NCBI GenBank assembly: GCA_009733575.1
Contig: ML769559.1
Span: forward strand, 1 to 64,000
Direction: 5' to 3'
DNA length: 64,000 bases
Source: Gymnopus androsaceus JB14
Taxonomy: Eukaryota; Basidiomycota; Agaricomycetes; Agaricales; Omphalotaceae
Shown: positions 1-14,363 of the stretch, one piece after another
How positions within the stretch are numbered: the stretch's first letter is position 1
Layout: each line of letters starts with the position of its first letter
Made by a program: the position numbers and the translations under genes
Notes under the pieces: model-generated
What the model was told of the DNA's origin: nothing
Seen by the model: only the letters and a program-made list of their open reading frames with translations
Databases searched by the model: none

Positions 1-494
1 GTGCATCCTATGACCTTGCAGTCAGGTCATGTGGACTGTTCAAGTACTCAATGGTCGTCATTATTTACTACGTGTCTATTTATCTAATTTTACAAGTAGG
101 GATATTACATATCCCATTGTCACAATGGGCGGGGAGGCGGGGACAGTGAGCGGGAAACCGGGATTTAACAATAAGTTGGGTAATATCAGGTGGCGGGGAG
201 AGAGGGATCAAGGAGTGGGAGACATATGCATATGATTGGTAGTGACATTGATTGACTTTGGCAGGGAGTTGGTCATGATTTCCGGGATCCGAAGGCGTCT
301 TCACATACTCATATAAATTATATATCACTACTGGGGTTCGAATGCACGCAGCAAGTCTTACCCTCAGTGGACTCATTAGTAAATTTACTAGTACTTTACA
401 GGTATCTCGCTATGTTACCCTATTACTCTGACGCTATCTTTACATAGCAGAGATAATCCTATCAATTGTATGTAATGTTACCATCAAGGGGTAA
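1..494. other. non-genic left flank
   Basis: No convincing coding region is visible. Short open frames here have no recognisable motif or splice structure. The end of this stretch runs directly into the 53-bp satellite. Confidence 0.5.
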
Positions 495-2290
495 TATCAG
501 GTGGCACTAGTGAAAATAGTAGTGTATGGATTCCACGCGACATGCATGGAATTCATAACTACTATTTTGACTAGTGCATGGAATCCATGCGACACGCATG
601 GAATCCATACAGTACTATATTTACCAGTGTATGGAATCCATGTGACACGCATGGAATCCATACAGTACTATATTTACCAGTGTATGGAATCCATGCAACA
701 TGCATGGAATCCATACCCTACTATTTTTACCAGTGCATGGATTCCATGCGACATGCATGGAATCCATACACTACTATTTTTACTAGTGCATGGATTCCAT
801 GCGACATGCATGGAATCCATACACTACTATTTTTACTAGTGCATGGATTCCATGCGACATGCATGGAATCCATACACTACTATTTTTACTAGTGCATGAA
901 TTCCATGCGACATGCATGGAATCCATACACTACTATATTTACCAGTGTATGGAATCCATGCGACATGCATGGAATCCATACCTACTATTTTTACTAGTGC
1001 ATGGATTCCATGCGACATGCATGGAATCCATACACTACTGTTTTTACTAGTGCATGGATTCCATGCGACATGCATGGAATCCATACACTACTATATTTAC
1101 CAGTGTATGGAATCCATGCGACATGCATGGAATCCATACCTTACTATTTTTACTAGTGCATGGATTCCATGTGACATGCATGGAATCCATACACCGCTAT
1201 TTTTACTAGTGCATGGAATCCATACACCGCTATTTTTACTAGTGCATGGATTCCATGCAACATGCATGGAATCTATACACCACTATTTTTACTAGTGCAT
1301 GGATTCCATGCATGTTGCATGGAATCCATAGACTACTATTTTTACTAGTTCAAGGATTCCATAGAATACTATTTTTACTAGCTCAAGGATTCCATAGACT
1401 ACTATTTTTACTAGTTCAAGGATTCCATGCGACATGCATGGAATCCATACACTACTATTTTTACTAGTGCATGGATTCCATGCGACATGCATGGAATCCA
1501 TACACTACTATTTTTACTAGTTCATGGATTCCATGTGACATGCATGGAATCCATACACTACTATATTTACCAGTGCATGGAATCCATACCCTACTATTTT
1601 TACTAGTGCATGGATCCATGCGACATGCATGGAATCCATACGCTACTATTTTTACTAGTGCATGGATTCCATTCAACATGCATGGAATCCATACACTACT
1701 ATTTTTACTAGTGCATGGATTCCATGCAACATGCATGGAATCCATATGCTACTATTTTTACTAGTGCATGGATTCCATGCAACATGCATGGAATCCATAT
1801 GCTACTATTTTTACTAGTGCATGGATTCCATGCAACATGCATGGAATCCATTCACTACTATATTTACCAGTGCATGGAATCCATACGCTACTATTTTTAC
1901 TAGTGCATGGATTCCATGCAACATGCATGGAATCCATACACTACTATTTTTACTAGTGCATGGATTCCATGCAACATGCATGGAATCCATACCCTACTAT
2001 TTTTACTAGTTCATGGATTCCATGCAACATGCATGGAATCCATACACTGCTATATTTACCAGTGTATGGAATCCATGTGACATGCATGGAATCCATACCC
2101 TACTATTTTTACTAGTGCATGGATTCCATGCGACATGCATGGAATCCATACGCTACTATTTTTACTAGTGCATGGATTCCATGCAACATGCATGGAATCC
2201 ATACGCTACTATTTTTACTAGTGCATGGATTCCATACAACATGCATGGAATCCATACACTACTATATTTACTAGTGCATGGAATCCATAT
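495..2290. repeat. satellite array, about 53-bp unit with hairpin
   Basis: About 33 tandem copies of a unit of about 53 bp. Each full unit has a spacer like CTACTATTTTTACTAGTGC followed by ATGGATTCCATGC, a 5-base centre (GACAT, AACAT or similar) and GCATGGAATCCAT. The two 13-mers are exact reverse complements, so each unit can form a hairpin. Some units have a shorter spacer or lack one arm (for example near 1340-1420 and 1570-1600). A variant spacer ATATTTACCAGT recurs at intervals, which suggests a higher-order pattern. The array decays after 2280. Since 53 is not a multiple of three, open frames in the array cycle through all three frames; none looks like a gene. Confidence 0.95.
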
Positions 2291-2879
2291 CCAAAGGGTG
2301 CCAGAGGTCCTAGCCGTATGGATTCCAGGCAGGGCGTATGGATTCCAGGGCCCTGGATTTCCTGTGGATTTTGATCATATTAGTTACTGGATTGTTACAC
2401 TTTGGACTATCTAAGAAGATATAAAATGGGGCAGCCTGAAGTGTACTACTGCTACTTGTGGCCAAGCATATTTTAGTAGCTATCTAAGCGTGTTAACTCT
2501 GCAATGTAACCTGTTGAAGTGTCAACTTACCAAGAAGAGTATGGCACAATCGGTTTAAGGCAACATTTTTCTTGATGAAATTGTACTGTCTCGACTTTGA
2601 AGGGGCCAGTCTATGGAGGGCTTATTGGTTCCCATTTTGTCCCCATTTTTGCTTAGATATCCCCCCATTTCCTCTGCAATTTGCTCCACATTGGTAACAA
2701 TTGCACCTCGGAGTAGAACTAGCTCAACATTCAGAATCTCTTGGTTCAAACTTCAAACTTGACTTCATGCATTGTCAGTGTTTTCTTAATCCGCGATATC
2801 ACCAAATGAGCACCCAATTGTCTCCATTTATGTCATATAGACACTGCATCAGCAAAAAGGGGTTAAACCTATGATGACC
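2291..2879. other. non-genic spacer
   Basis: Degenerate satellite edge up to about 2360, then unique sequence with no supportable gene. Confidence 0.5.
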
Positions 2880-3180
2880 TAGGGCACCTAGGCTACCCTG
2901 GTCACCCTGGTCACCCTGGTCACCTTGGGTCTTCCAGGTTACCCCAGGCTACCTTAGGCTACCTCAGGTTACCTCAGGTTCCTCAGGTTAGCTCAGGTTT
3001 ACTCAGGTTTACTCAGGTTGCCTGAAATTCCCAAAGTTTATCCCTAAATCCTAGGCAACCTAGGTGACCTCAAAGAAACTGAGGCAGTCTAGGCAGCCTA
3101 GGTGGCCTAGGAGACCTAGGTATCTTTAGGTTCCCTTAAGTCTCTTTAGGTCATTGTGGGTCAACCTAAAGTCAGCCCTG
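2880..3180. repeat. CCTGGTCAC / CCTCAGGTTA simple-repeat tract
   Basis: Degenerate short tandem repeats of 8-12 bp built on CCTGGTCAC, then CTCAGGTTA, then CCTAGGTGA-like words. Composition is clearly different from both flanks. It lies just downstream of the integrase relic (minus strand), so it may be a terminal or subterminal part of that element, but no terminal inverted repeat was identified. Confidence 0.7.
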
Positions 3181-3302
3181 GGCCCAGACCATTTTTCCTG
3201 ATGTAGTTGAACTCTTGACCATTAGCTTGATATCTTAAACGGCACTATACCAATCATCCAAGTGAATTTTACTCTATATAACTATAGTACAGTGAACGTT
3301 GC

Positions 3303-4491
3303 CTAAAATTCATGAGGATATAATGTACGAACATGCGCAAGTGCAGTAACCCAAAAATTAACAACATTGGCCTGCTCAGAGCTTCGGGGAATGTGCTGAA
3401 GAATGTTGTCAAGGGTTTGAATTTGGTCTGCAGTCAGTATACCAGAAGGTGGGTCTATCTGCACTTCGTTTAGGTTGGGAGGAGGGCCGTGCCGTCCGTG
3501 CCATGTACTTGCCCCTTCCTCATGAGCATAATTCCTACAAAGTGCTCGAAGTAGACTTTCATCCTGCAACCCTTCCCAATCAACACCGAAAACCTCAAGC
3601 TCTTCATCCGACATTGCAAAATGGTCCACCGAATCACCCCGCATCCCTCGAACAAGCATATCAAATCTGAACATGTCTTCCAGGCTACAGTTGGGACCAT
3701 CCCACTGTGAGATACGGTGCTGATTCCAACTTCTCACCCAGAAACTTACGGCATCATTGATAGTGCCAAGAAAGAGATGGTGGAGTAGCGATACATGGTT
3801 GATATTCTTGATATCCAGACTATAGTGGAGCTCCAGTGCTGTGAAGAGATCGTGCCAGTGTTGGGAGATGTAATGAGACACATCAACCCAGAGCCGTTCA
3901 ATCCATACATTGTGAACAGATCTAGTCAAATGTAAGCTTCATTAACCTGATCTGAACAATATTCCTCACTGTCCCCAAATGTAAGATCCACAACCAGCAC
4001 CTCGAGCATGTTCCATGAATGCGGCGACCCATATGTTCTCTACTCCATGATTGCCACAGACCCGCGATGGAAGCCTGCCGCAGAAAGAAACAAAGAAAGT
4101 ACCGTTGGCAAACGGTTGTTATTGCTGGCCCTCATCCCAGTTATCATCCAAGAATAACCATCTATGAAGCTGTGAATAACAATTCCCCACCTTATGAGCC
4201 CTAGGGAACAAATTTAAAAAAACATCTAAAAAGGCTTAAATAACTCACGGTGATGACCGTCATGGTGCCAGAGGGAGTTTGGGCCAGGGACATTGTATTG
4301 ATGTCTCCAAATACGAATGCGTCCAAAGACTCAATGTACAGGATCAATACGGATAAGTGATTGCTGAATTCGTTCTTGGGGTACAATATGGCCAAGGCTC
4401 CTCAGCATACCATTAAGAATACGAATTCCAGCCCTTGGATAATGTGAGCGCAGCAAACGTACAATTTCATCTAAATCCCTATCAGACATGT
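3303..4491 (-). pseudogene. integrase-like DDE protein, decayed
   Basis: Relic of the integrase-core protein common in agaricomycete genomes. An ATG near 4491 starts MSDRDLDEIVRLLR. This is followed by a conserved block ending PGPNSLWHHDGHH, a short intron, FIDGYSWMI and ASNNNR, then PSRV, HGVENIWV and GSYIWG, another intron (5' CA|GTGAGG, 3' CTAG), and a last exon beginning SVHNVWIERLWVDV and ending at 3303. Expected catalytic residues are the Asp in the WHxDG block, an Asp in the RGDHG block and the Glu of IERLW. Here the second block reads CGNHG, so the Asp is replaced by Asn. An in-frame TGA at 4331-4333 and a one-base frameshift near 4077 also break the frame. The assignment is by family resemblance. 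Transposition activity is not expected. Confidence 0.72.
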
Positions 4492-7400
4492 TGGACAAGT
4501 AGCCTGATCATCAGGAAACACCAAACCCTGTCTGGAGTGGTCCGGAGTGTCCATAGCAGAGTACCTATACTGGACCATATCAAGTATGCCAGCTGAAGGA
4601 GCTCCAACGCCCTCAAGAAATTCTTGAAAGAGAGTACTGAAAGTGGCATCTCAATAATGGGCTCCGCTTACAGTAAAAGCATTGTTCAAGGCCCTCTTTT
4701 CTTGCTCACCAATATCCTCTCTAATTATCAACCGCAGATCTGCAAAGGACTTGATGGTCGTCTCCATCAATTCAAGAACAAAGTCAGAGACGTTTCCAAA
4801 ATAGCTATGCGCAATCTAAAGAAGGAAGGCCAGTGAGTTCAAAGCCAAAGGAGAGAAGTCTCCAGGGACTCACCTGCAGTAGGTTGAACAAACCCTTGCA
4901 AGGAAGCTTGAAACCCTCCAAAAACGCTTGGAAATAAGGATGTTTGACAGGAGCACTGCCTACAATTGCATTGTGCAGCATTGTCCATGCAAGTGAAACA
5001 TGAAACTGTTCCGAGCAGTTTGTAAGAGAAGATACCTACAGGAAATATTAATTAGTAAAACCCATTTAGGAATCAGCCAGAGCACGTACCGAGAAGTTCT
5101 GATGATATGTGAAAAAATGTGCGTTGAAGGCTGAAAGGTTATCATTGGTGTAGCTGAGCTCATTCCAAGACTTGAGCATATGGTACAAACTCAGAAAGTG
5201 TTCCAATACTAGATCCTTGGATAGTGCTCGGAGGTCACATCCACAAAGCAGGTGTACAAGTAAGAGTGGGTTGATTTTTGATGGAAACTGTCCATGAATG
5301 ACTGCTAGACCAACGGCAGCTCCAAAAAGTTGAAGCTCTTTGTGCTTGGCCTCAGAAAACAAAAAATTGGAGACAAGAGGTGCGGTAGCTAAGGTATACC
5401 AGCCATCAATGAGAGGAACACAGAAGTCCTCAAGTCAATCTTCAAGAAAATATTTGAAGACTCTGTTCATGACTTTGACCTCCAGGCCATCACCTGAAGA
5501 AACTAATCAAGTTTGTCCTTCTCGGTCAACAATTATCCTGTCAAATAAGAAACAAGTCAACAGCGAGATACTTGCCAAGAGATAAATGCCTAACTTACTG
5601 CATAAACACCCGAGTTTCACAAAGCAATGGTGCCCAGTCTTGATTGTTTGCTGCATTGCACATGTGATCTATGAATTGTTCCACTAGTGCATCCAAGTTT
5701 GGGCCCTTGACATGAATACCTGGTGTCAAGCCTCATGCACGCTTGTGCATGAATCTCGACAAGTCCTTCGGACTTGCATTCCGATTACCTGATTACCCCT
5801 ATTCCTGTAGTATTTAAGTAGTCACGTACGTATTACAAATCAGATTGGCTTTCGTTCATAACCACCATCTCCTCAGCTACATCCGCTGCTGAGTACGTCT
5901 CGACAACGGTACGGGGACGCTCAGACTCCCTCGGTTTCTCCCCTCGAACTCGCGCAGGTTTGAGCCACGCTCAAAGCTCATTCCGGCGCCACACTGGGCA
6001 CTCTATACCATTGTTAAGCTCATGGTATTGTATGGAGACTGCATTGAAGATATGGACTTTTCGTTCAAATCCAAAAAAGCCAGGTAAAGCATCCAAACAA
6101 GGTGGTGAAATGTAAGCTGACTCCCAAAGCTTTGCAACTGGAACAGTGACCTAATTACACATTGATCAGGTTTTAGTAACTAAACAGCATACATGCTTGT
6201 GCTTACTGCTGCTTGGATTTCAGCCAGTGCTGATCGAGCTACTGTACCTGTAGCTAGCCATAAAATGAGACTAGGAGAATGCACGCTGAGTAAATACAAT
6301 AACCTACCTGCACTGGATGTTGCAGAAGAGGTAGGAATTGAAGGACTGGTGTTTGAAGCCACTGAAGATGCAGCATCTGATAGCAATTTGTCAGAATTAC
6401 AGTGAATATGAGAAGTGCACCAACTTACCTGCGCCTGAATCAGGCATCGATAAAGATGCTGTAGCTAAGATTAACTCAATAAGAGAAGACCATGCTTCAA
6501 TATATCGAGGGCATACCTGTATTCAAGGACCCAGGTTCAGTGCTTTGCAGTATGATTAGCTGCGCTACGGCAGTATCCTGGAAAGGGTTAATCAATAAGA
6601 GGTTACTTAACATACATAAACAGAAACTTACTTCCTTGTCAGAAGAATCTGAGGCAGCACAATGGTTCTCAATGGCTTCCTCATCAAGAGCCTCATAATT
6701 GCGATCTAATTTGGCGTCGATATCATTCCTGAGGAGGCCATATGTTCAAAGCCCAAGGCATCGGTGGAGGCAGACACTGTTATCAGATCCCAGGCCTAAC
6801 TCATTGGGATTGACTTCAAAGATTGTTTCACCTGACCGTATTGCTAAATAATATTTTTTCAGTAACTATGAAGGTAGATAGTACGCAAGCTAACACATAC
6901 CAAAGTGAAGAGTAAAACGGTTCTGAGGTGTCACAACATGGCGAGCAATGGCAAATTGTCGTGTATCATAGACAATATCTGCTAGAGTCATGCCATCATC
7001 AACAAATGCACTGATAAGCTTGGTGTTCTGGCGTTGTTGTTGATATGACCATTGCTTGTAAATGAGAGGAGCTCAATGGGGAGCATTGCCTCAGATGAAA
7101 AAATACTTCGCCTTTCAGGCATAGTTGGGAACTGTACCCCAGCCTCGGTACAAAGTCTGACCAAGTGCTGCATGAGATTGCGCACTTGAGTTGTGACAGG
7201 TAGGTTATCGAAAGTATGAAGAAGACCAAGTGATCTGAGAACTGTCTTGAACGATGACATGTGTCTTGAGTAGTGATAAAATGAATTGGGAAGGCCAAGC
7301 TCCTGGATATTGTAAATTAGTATGAAGTAAACATATTGTAGTTCAAAAACATACCTTTTGGTCTAAACAATTGGGCATTGCAAAACGAATAAGAATTTCC

Positions 7401-7945
7401 AAATTTACAAGAACGGTCCCATCTTCAGCAGTATTCAGAGTATGGTTGATTGTAGGCGTAACTGGACCCTGGAGTGCTGGGGCATGCTTCCCCTTCTTTC
7501 GAGTCTTCCTCTTCTCAGAGGTTGATGAACTGTCACCCAATGATGTTGCATGCTCTAGTTGCTCCTGATTGGCTCTACTGATAACAGTCTGAGTAGGAAA
7601 ACTGCTTGAGGGAGAAGGTTAATGAGCTGCCACCCCTGCAAGCATGTTCAGGCTAGAGTAAGGCCTTATGGGAGCTGCAGGGACTGGAAGGGGGTAAGCA
7701 ACAGGCTGGGAAGGAGGAAGACAAAGAGGAGCAGCAACGGGCGGAAGAGGAGCGGGTGGCTGCACATGAGCAACTGCACTCTGTTGAACAGAGTGCAGCT
7801 GTAAAGGCTGCGGAGAAATGATATCCGGTTGAGCTAAAGCAGGAGTGGCGGATGGTTGCGGTAGCTGAGGAGATACAAGCTGCGCCAGCAATGTTGGATT
7901 TTGGCGCAAAAAAGAGAAAACATGCTCAGCATTTAATGAAGCCAT
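4492..7945 (-). pseudogene. HECT-like domain protein, decayed, paired with the integrase
   Basis: A multi-exon minus-strand gene starts with ATG at 7945 and has a Pro/Gln-rich N-terminus. An in-frame TAA lies at 7619-7621 and the frame then continues into a Lys-rich stretch and a conserved-looking exon. Further exons follow across introns with GTATGT donors. A stretch at 5066-5362 (LQLFGAAVGLAVIHGQFP and on) resembles the N-lobe of a HECT E3 ubiquitin ligase. It continues through spliced exons (VKHPYFQAFLEGFKLP, then IAHSYFGNVSDFVLELMETT) down to about 4510. Damage includes the TAA, a frameshift near 7050, a TGA at 4651-4653 and a solo LTR at 5724-5993. The catalytic Cys of the HECT C-lobe could not be recognised. 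The HECT label rests on one lobe only and is moderate. Same strand and head-to-tail with the integrase relic. Confidence 0.5.
5724..5993. mobile_element. solo LTR
   Basis: A 270-bp segment begins TGTCAAGCC and ends GCGCCACA (TG...CA ends). It is flanked by CTGG on both sides (5720-5723 and 5994-5997). It contains a TATA-like GTATTTAAG and a pyrimidine-rich downstream part typical of a promoter-bearing LTR. No internal retrotransposon sequence adjoins it. It sits inside the HECT-like relic. The short duplication is only 4 bp, so boundaries are probable rather than proven. Confidence 0.65.
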
Positions 7946-10096
7946 GCTAAGAGAAATTGGTCAGTTGGAAGACACAATAAATGCAATAATTGCTCACAAT
8001 GAAGAGTATATGTGCTAAAAGCTGCAGGCAATGAAGGAGTGTAGAGTTCAATGAGAAAGTAAGCGGGGCATTTTTGATTCTCAAGGTCCTTATAAGGTGA
8101 CGGCGTAGCGCCAGGGGAAAATCAATGCAATTGAAGTCTGATGCTGCAAAAGTAGATAGTTGCAAGACTCCAATACAAAGTACAAGGGGATTTGGAGCAA
8201 GGAGGAAATTGTGCTCCACCAGGGGGAAATTGTATGTCTATTGGGGGGAATTGTTCCCAAATTAGATTTGAGCTTACTCAATCTCGTTCTAGGGGCTACC
8301 AAAGTTGTGGAAATAATAACTGCACCTCCATCTGAGTCAATGCTTCCTTGGCTCTGCGAAAGTTGAACTTAATAGAGTTTGGATACGTTCTATAAAGTTG
8401 AAGTTGAAATGCTTTCAATTTGAACTAGAATGATATCCAAAAAGTTGAAGCTAACGAAGTCAAAGTATCAAATTGAAACCAAAACGGAGCTATCAAAAGT
8501 CAAAATATTTGGTGAATTCTGACTTCATAGAGGGAGTACCTACTAGTCCCTTACAGTTCTATTCCGTCGCGAAAAGGGAAACTCCAAAAACGACCCTATT
8601 CTGGTGCCTTGTATGCGCAAGCAATAGTACATCAGGAAAATCAGGGGTCCGTCTTTGGCAGCTCCCGGGAGACGTGACAGACGCGACAGACGGAAATTTC
8701 TTCATAGTTACCCATCTCCACCGAGAAGGTACATAGCTATGAAAAAGATACAAGGTGTCTTTTTAAAGACTTAATCTGTCTTTGAGGAGACATTGAAAGC
8801 ACTTCTCAAAGACACATCTGTGTCTTTCCAGACGTCTTTCGCAGCTTTATTTGCATCTTTCATTCATCTTTCTGTACTATAGATTGCTATTCTGGGCCAG
8901 TATAATTTGGGCAGGGGTCAATTTGCGTCGAAATAAAATGATTCGAAAATGCCATTTATTGGTCAAACTACATAGTACTGGTTACATACAACAGATACTA
9001 TAGAGGTAGGTGCGTAGACGAAACCCCACTTCTGCTGGGCGAGACAAGGACAAAAATAACAAGGGAAAAGTGGGAAAGGTGAAGGAGGCAGGTCGCCATC
9101 AAGGTAGAGTTGACATGGACAGACTGAAAGAGGTCGTTTAGTCAGCGAGAAAGAAATCTGAAAATTTACAATGTTACGCACCAACGCGGCCCCAGTATTC
9201 CACTATGACTCCCAACGAAATTATGACTAGCCGAGGTGAAAAAAGTTAGCATTCTATGCGCCGAGCAGTGCCAACAATGTCTCATGCTTGTAAAAGAATA
9301 TTTGGTCCTTGAAGTTGAATGTTGAGGAGGACGTTGAAGTAATGCAAGTTGTTGACAACCTCGGCTCTAGTGAGTTTGGGTTGTTGAGCGAGAGTGCTTT
9401 ATGCAAGTCTTGAGGGCTTGACCGTTGACGGAGTTGAACTTGAAGTGCGAGGATTGGAGGCTGTGAAAAAGAAAACTCATGTACATCCAATGAGAAGTCG
9501 TGAGAATACACTGTATAGATCACAAGGTATGGGCGGCCCGCCTTTAGCAGCCTTTAAACGCCCAAAATCTTCGTTTTATTCGAGTTCGTCGAGTTTCCAA
9601 TACCACAGTTTGAACCAGGTTTGAACAACGCAAAGTGGAAAAAATCAACGATGGGTCATAAACTGAGCATAGGCTGAAAATTTCCAAAACAGTAATTCAC
9701 GAAAGACTTTCTAGGTTTTCATAGACCCAGTTAATATGGCCATAGTCATAGTCATAATTGTATAGACAAAGGCACTCTGGGATAGCCACAGACCTCCACA
9801 GATGCACCTGAATAGACATATCAACCAATGTATAGATAGAGACGCCCTGTCAAAGATGATAGCCATCAAAGATGAACGCTTGATTTTGCTGATGTATCTG
9901 TTGGTACAAGAAGATCCTCGACTCCGTCGTTTGAATCATCAGGACTCATTCTTGAAGGGGTACGAGTAGGGGCTTCAACCATCCGATCTGAATTGTAAGC
10001 TTAAAGGATTCACCATGAAGATTTAAACTTTATGTCACCATCAGAATTTTCAGGTAGCCGTACCACGTGCTCTCGTAGAACTTGCTTTGACCCGTC
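7946..10096. other. intergenic region, no gene recognised
   Basis: AT-rich sequence between the mobile-element relic and the tubulin cofactor gene. A cluster of GTCTTT / AAAGAC words at about 8755-8870 forms imperfect inverted pairs. Several open frames of 60-90 codons show no motif. The last few hundred bases presumably carry the promoter of the next gene; no specific element is certain. Confidence 0.5.
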
Positions 10097-10996
10097 ATGT
10101 CAAGCCCTTTGCGCGTTTTTGTTATCTCACCAGATACGCGATCAGAGCGTCGTTTCGACTCTCATATCACCGTCGAGCAGCTAAAGGCATGTTATCAAAC
10201 GCAATCGATCGAGAGCGACTTGGCTAATAACGTCTTTACAGTCCAAGATTGAGCTGTTTACAGGAATTCCTGCCTCTAGCCAATCCGTATCCGTTCTAAA
10301 CTCGGAAGATGACCCAACCGTCGTTGTTCAGTTGTCTGATGATAGCAAGCCACTTGGATTCTACTCGTTGAAGGACTGGCAAGTGTTAAAAGTACGCGTT
10401 TACCTGGGGCGAATGAACTTACACTCAAATTCGACCTAGGTAGATGATTTGAACCCATCTGCAAGCTTTACCGGTCAATTAACCGATGTTTCGCAAGTAG
10501 AAAAGTTTGAACTGAGTGATGCAGCGTATGCTGAACGACAAGGTTGGTAGTTATCGAATTGATTCACTGATTTCGCTCAAGAACATGCTGCTCAGACAGT
10601 GTTCTCACGTATAAACAACGCAACAAAGTTGGTCGATTTGCACCGAAAGACGAGCAAGTAAAGGAATCAGTTCCTTCAGTTGATATTCCGATTGGTGCAC
10701 GGTGCCAAGTGGAGTCTTCGGAGCCTGGCTTATCGAAGAGAGGGACTGTGCGGTTTGTAGGGGAAACTCAATTTGCGTCTGGCGTATGGGTTGGCATCGA
10801 GTACGACGAGCCTTTCGGTAAGAACAATGGATCGTACGTGTTCAGCTTTGGAGAAGGAGGACATTTGCTGATTGTGATTTCCAGTGTCAAAGGGCATGAA
10901 TACTTTACATGTCGACCAAACTATGGAGTTTTTGTCAAACCAGATAAAGTTCAAGTCGGGGATTTCCCCGAGCTTGATTTGGATGAAGAGATGTAG
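10097..10996 (+). CDS. tubulin-folding cofactor B (CAP-Gly)
   Basis: Tubulin cofactor B / Alf1 family, a cytosolic alpha-tubulin folding chaperone. By-eye exons are 10097-10186, 10242-10391, 10440-10542, 10596-10833 and 10885-10996, which give 693 bp and 230 residues in one frame. The N-terminal ubiquitin-like half starts [19 protein letters not shown]. The middle has [21 protein letters not shown], as in family members. The C-terminal CAP-Gly domain has [18 protein letters not shown], then [14 protein letters not shown] after the last intron. The protein ends DLDEEM, an acidic tail with C-terminal Met where many CAP-Gly ligands end in an aromatic residue. Intron 1 starts with GC (GCATGT) rather than GT. 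About 200 bp separate it from the following same-strand Cdc48 gene. Identification is firm. Confidence 0.93.
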
Positions 10997-11195
10997 TGGG
11001 ATTTACTTGTAGTATATTAGCAATTTTGTAACAGTACGCGTACGCGCGTCGCGCATGGAGAAGGTGCCAGAATGTTCGCCACGTGGGTGTCAGTGCATTA
11101 GTCAGCGTAGGACCACCATCTTGGACGCGCGTCGCTTCTTTCTTAAACTCAACTGTATCTTTTCTCTTCTTACTTTTTGCTTCTTTCTCTACGCA

Positions 11196-14152
<2,957 letters not shown>

Positions 14153-14363
14153 GTAGTATTATTGCTTCTAGTACGTTCCAAAAGACGGACGAATAACGAT
14201 TGTACTACATGTTTTCCGGTTGTGATAATTACATAGAAATCGATTGTTTTATGCTCTAAGAATGGCGTTCGAGTAATGACGGCATAAGTTGGCACGTGTG
14301 GTCGAACGCGACTTTATCTTGAACGCATTCTTCGACTTTGCTCTTCTCTTTCATGTGCCCAGC

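Noticed and set aside
501..2414. Many overlapping open frames of 60-130 codons with repeated WNPY/HGFHATCM words on both strands
   Set aside because: They are translations of the 53-bp satellite cycling through all frames; no start, splice or codon signal.
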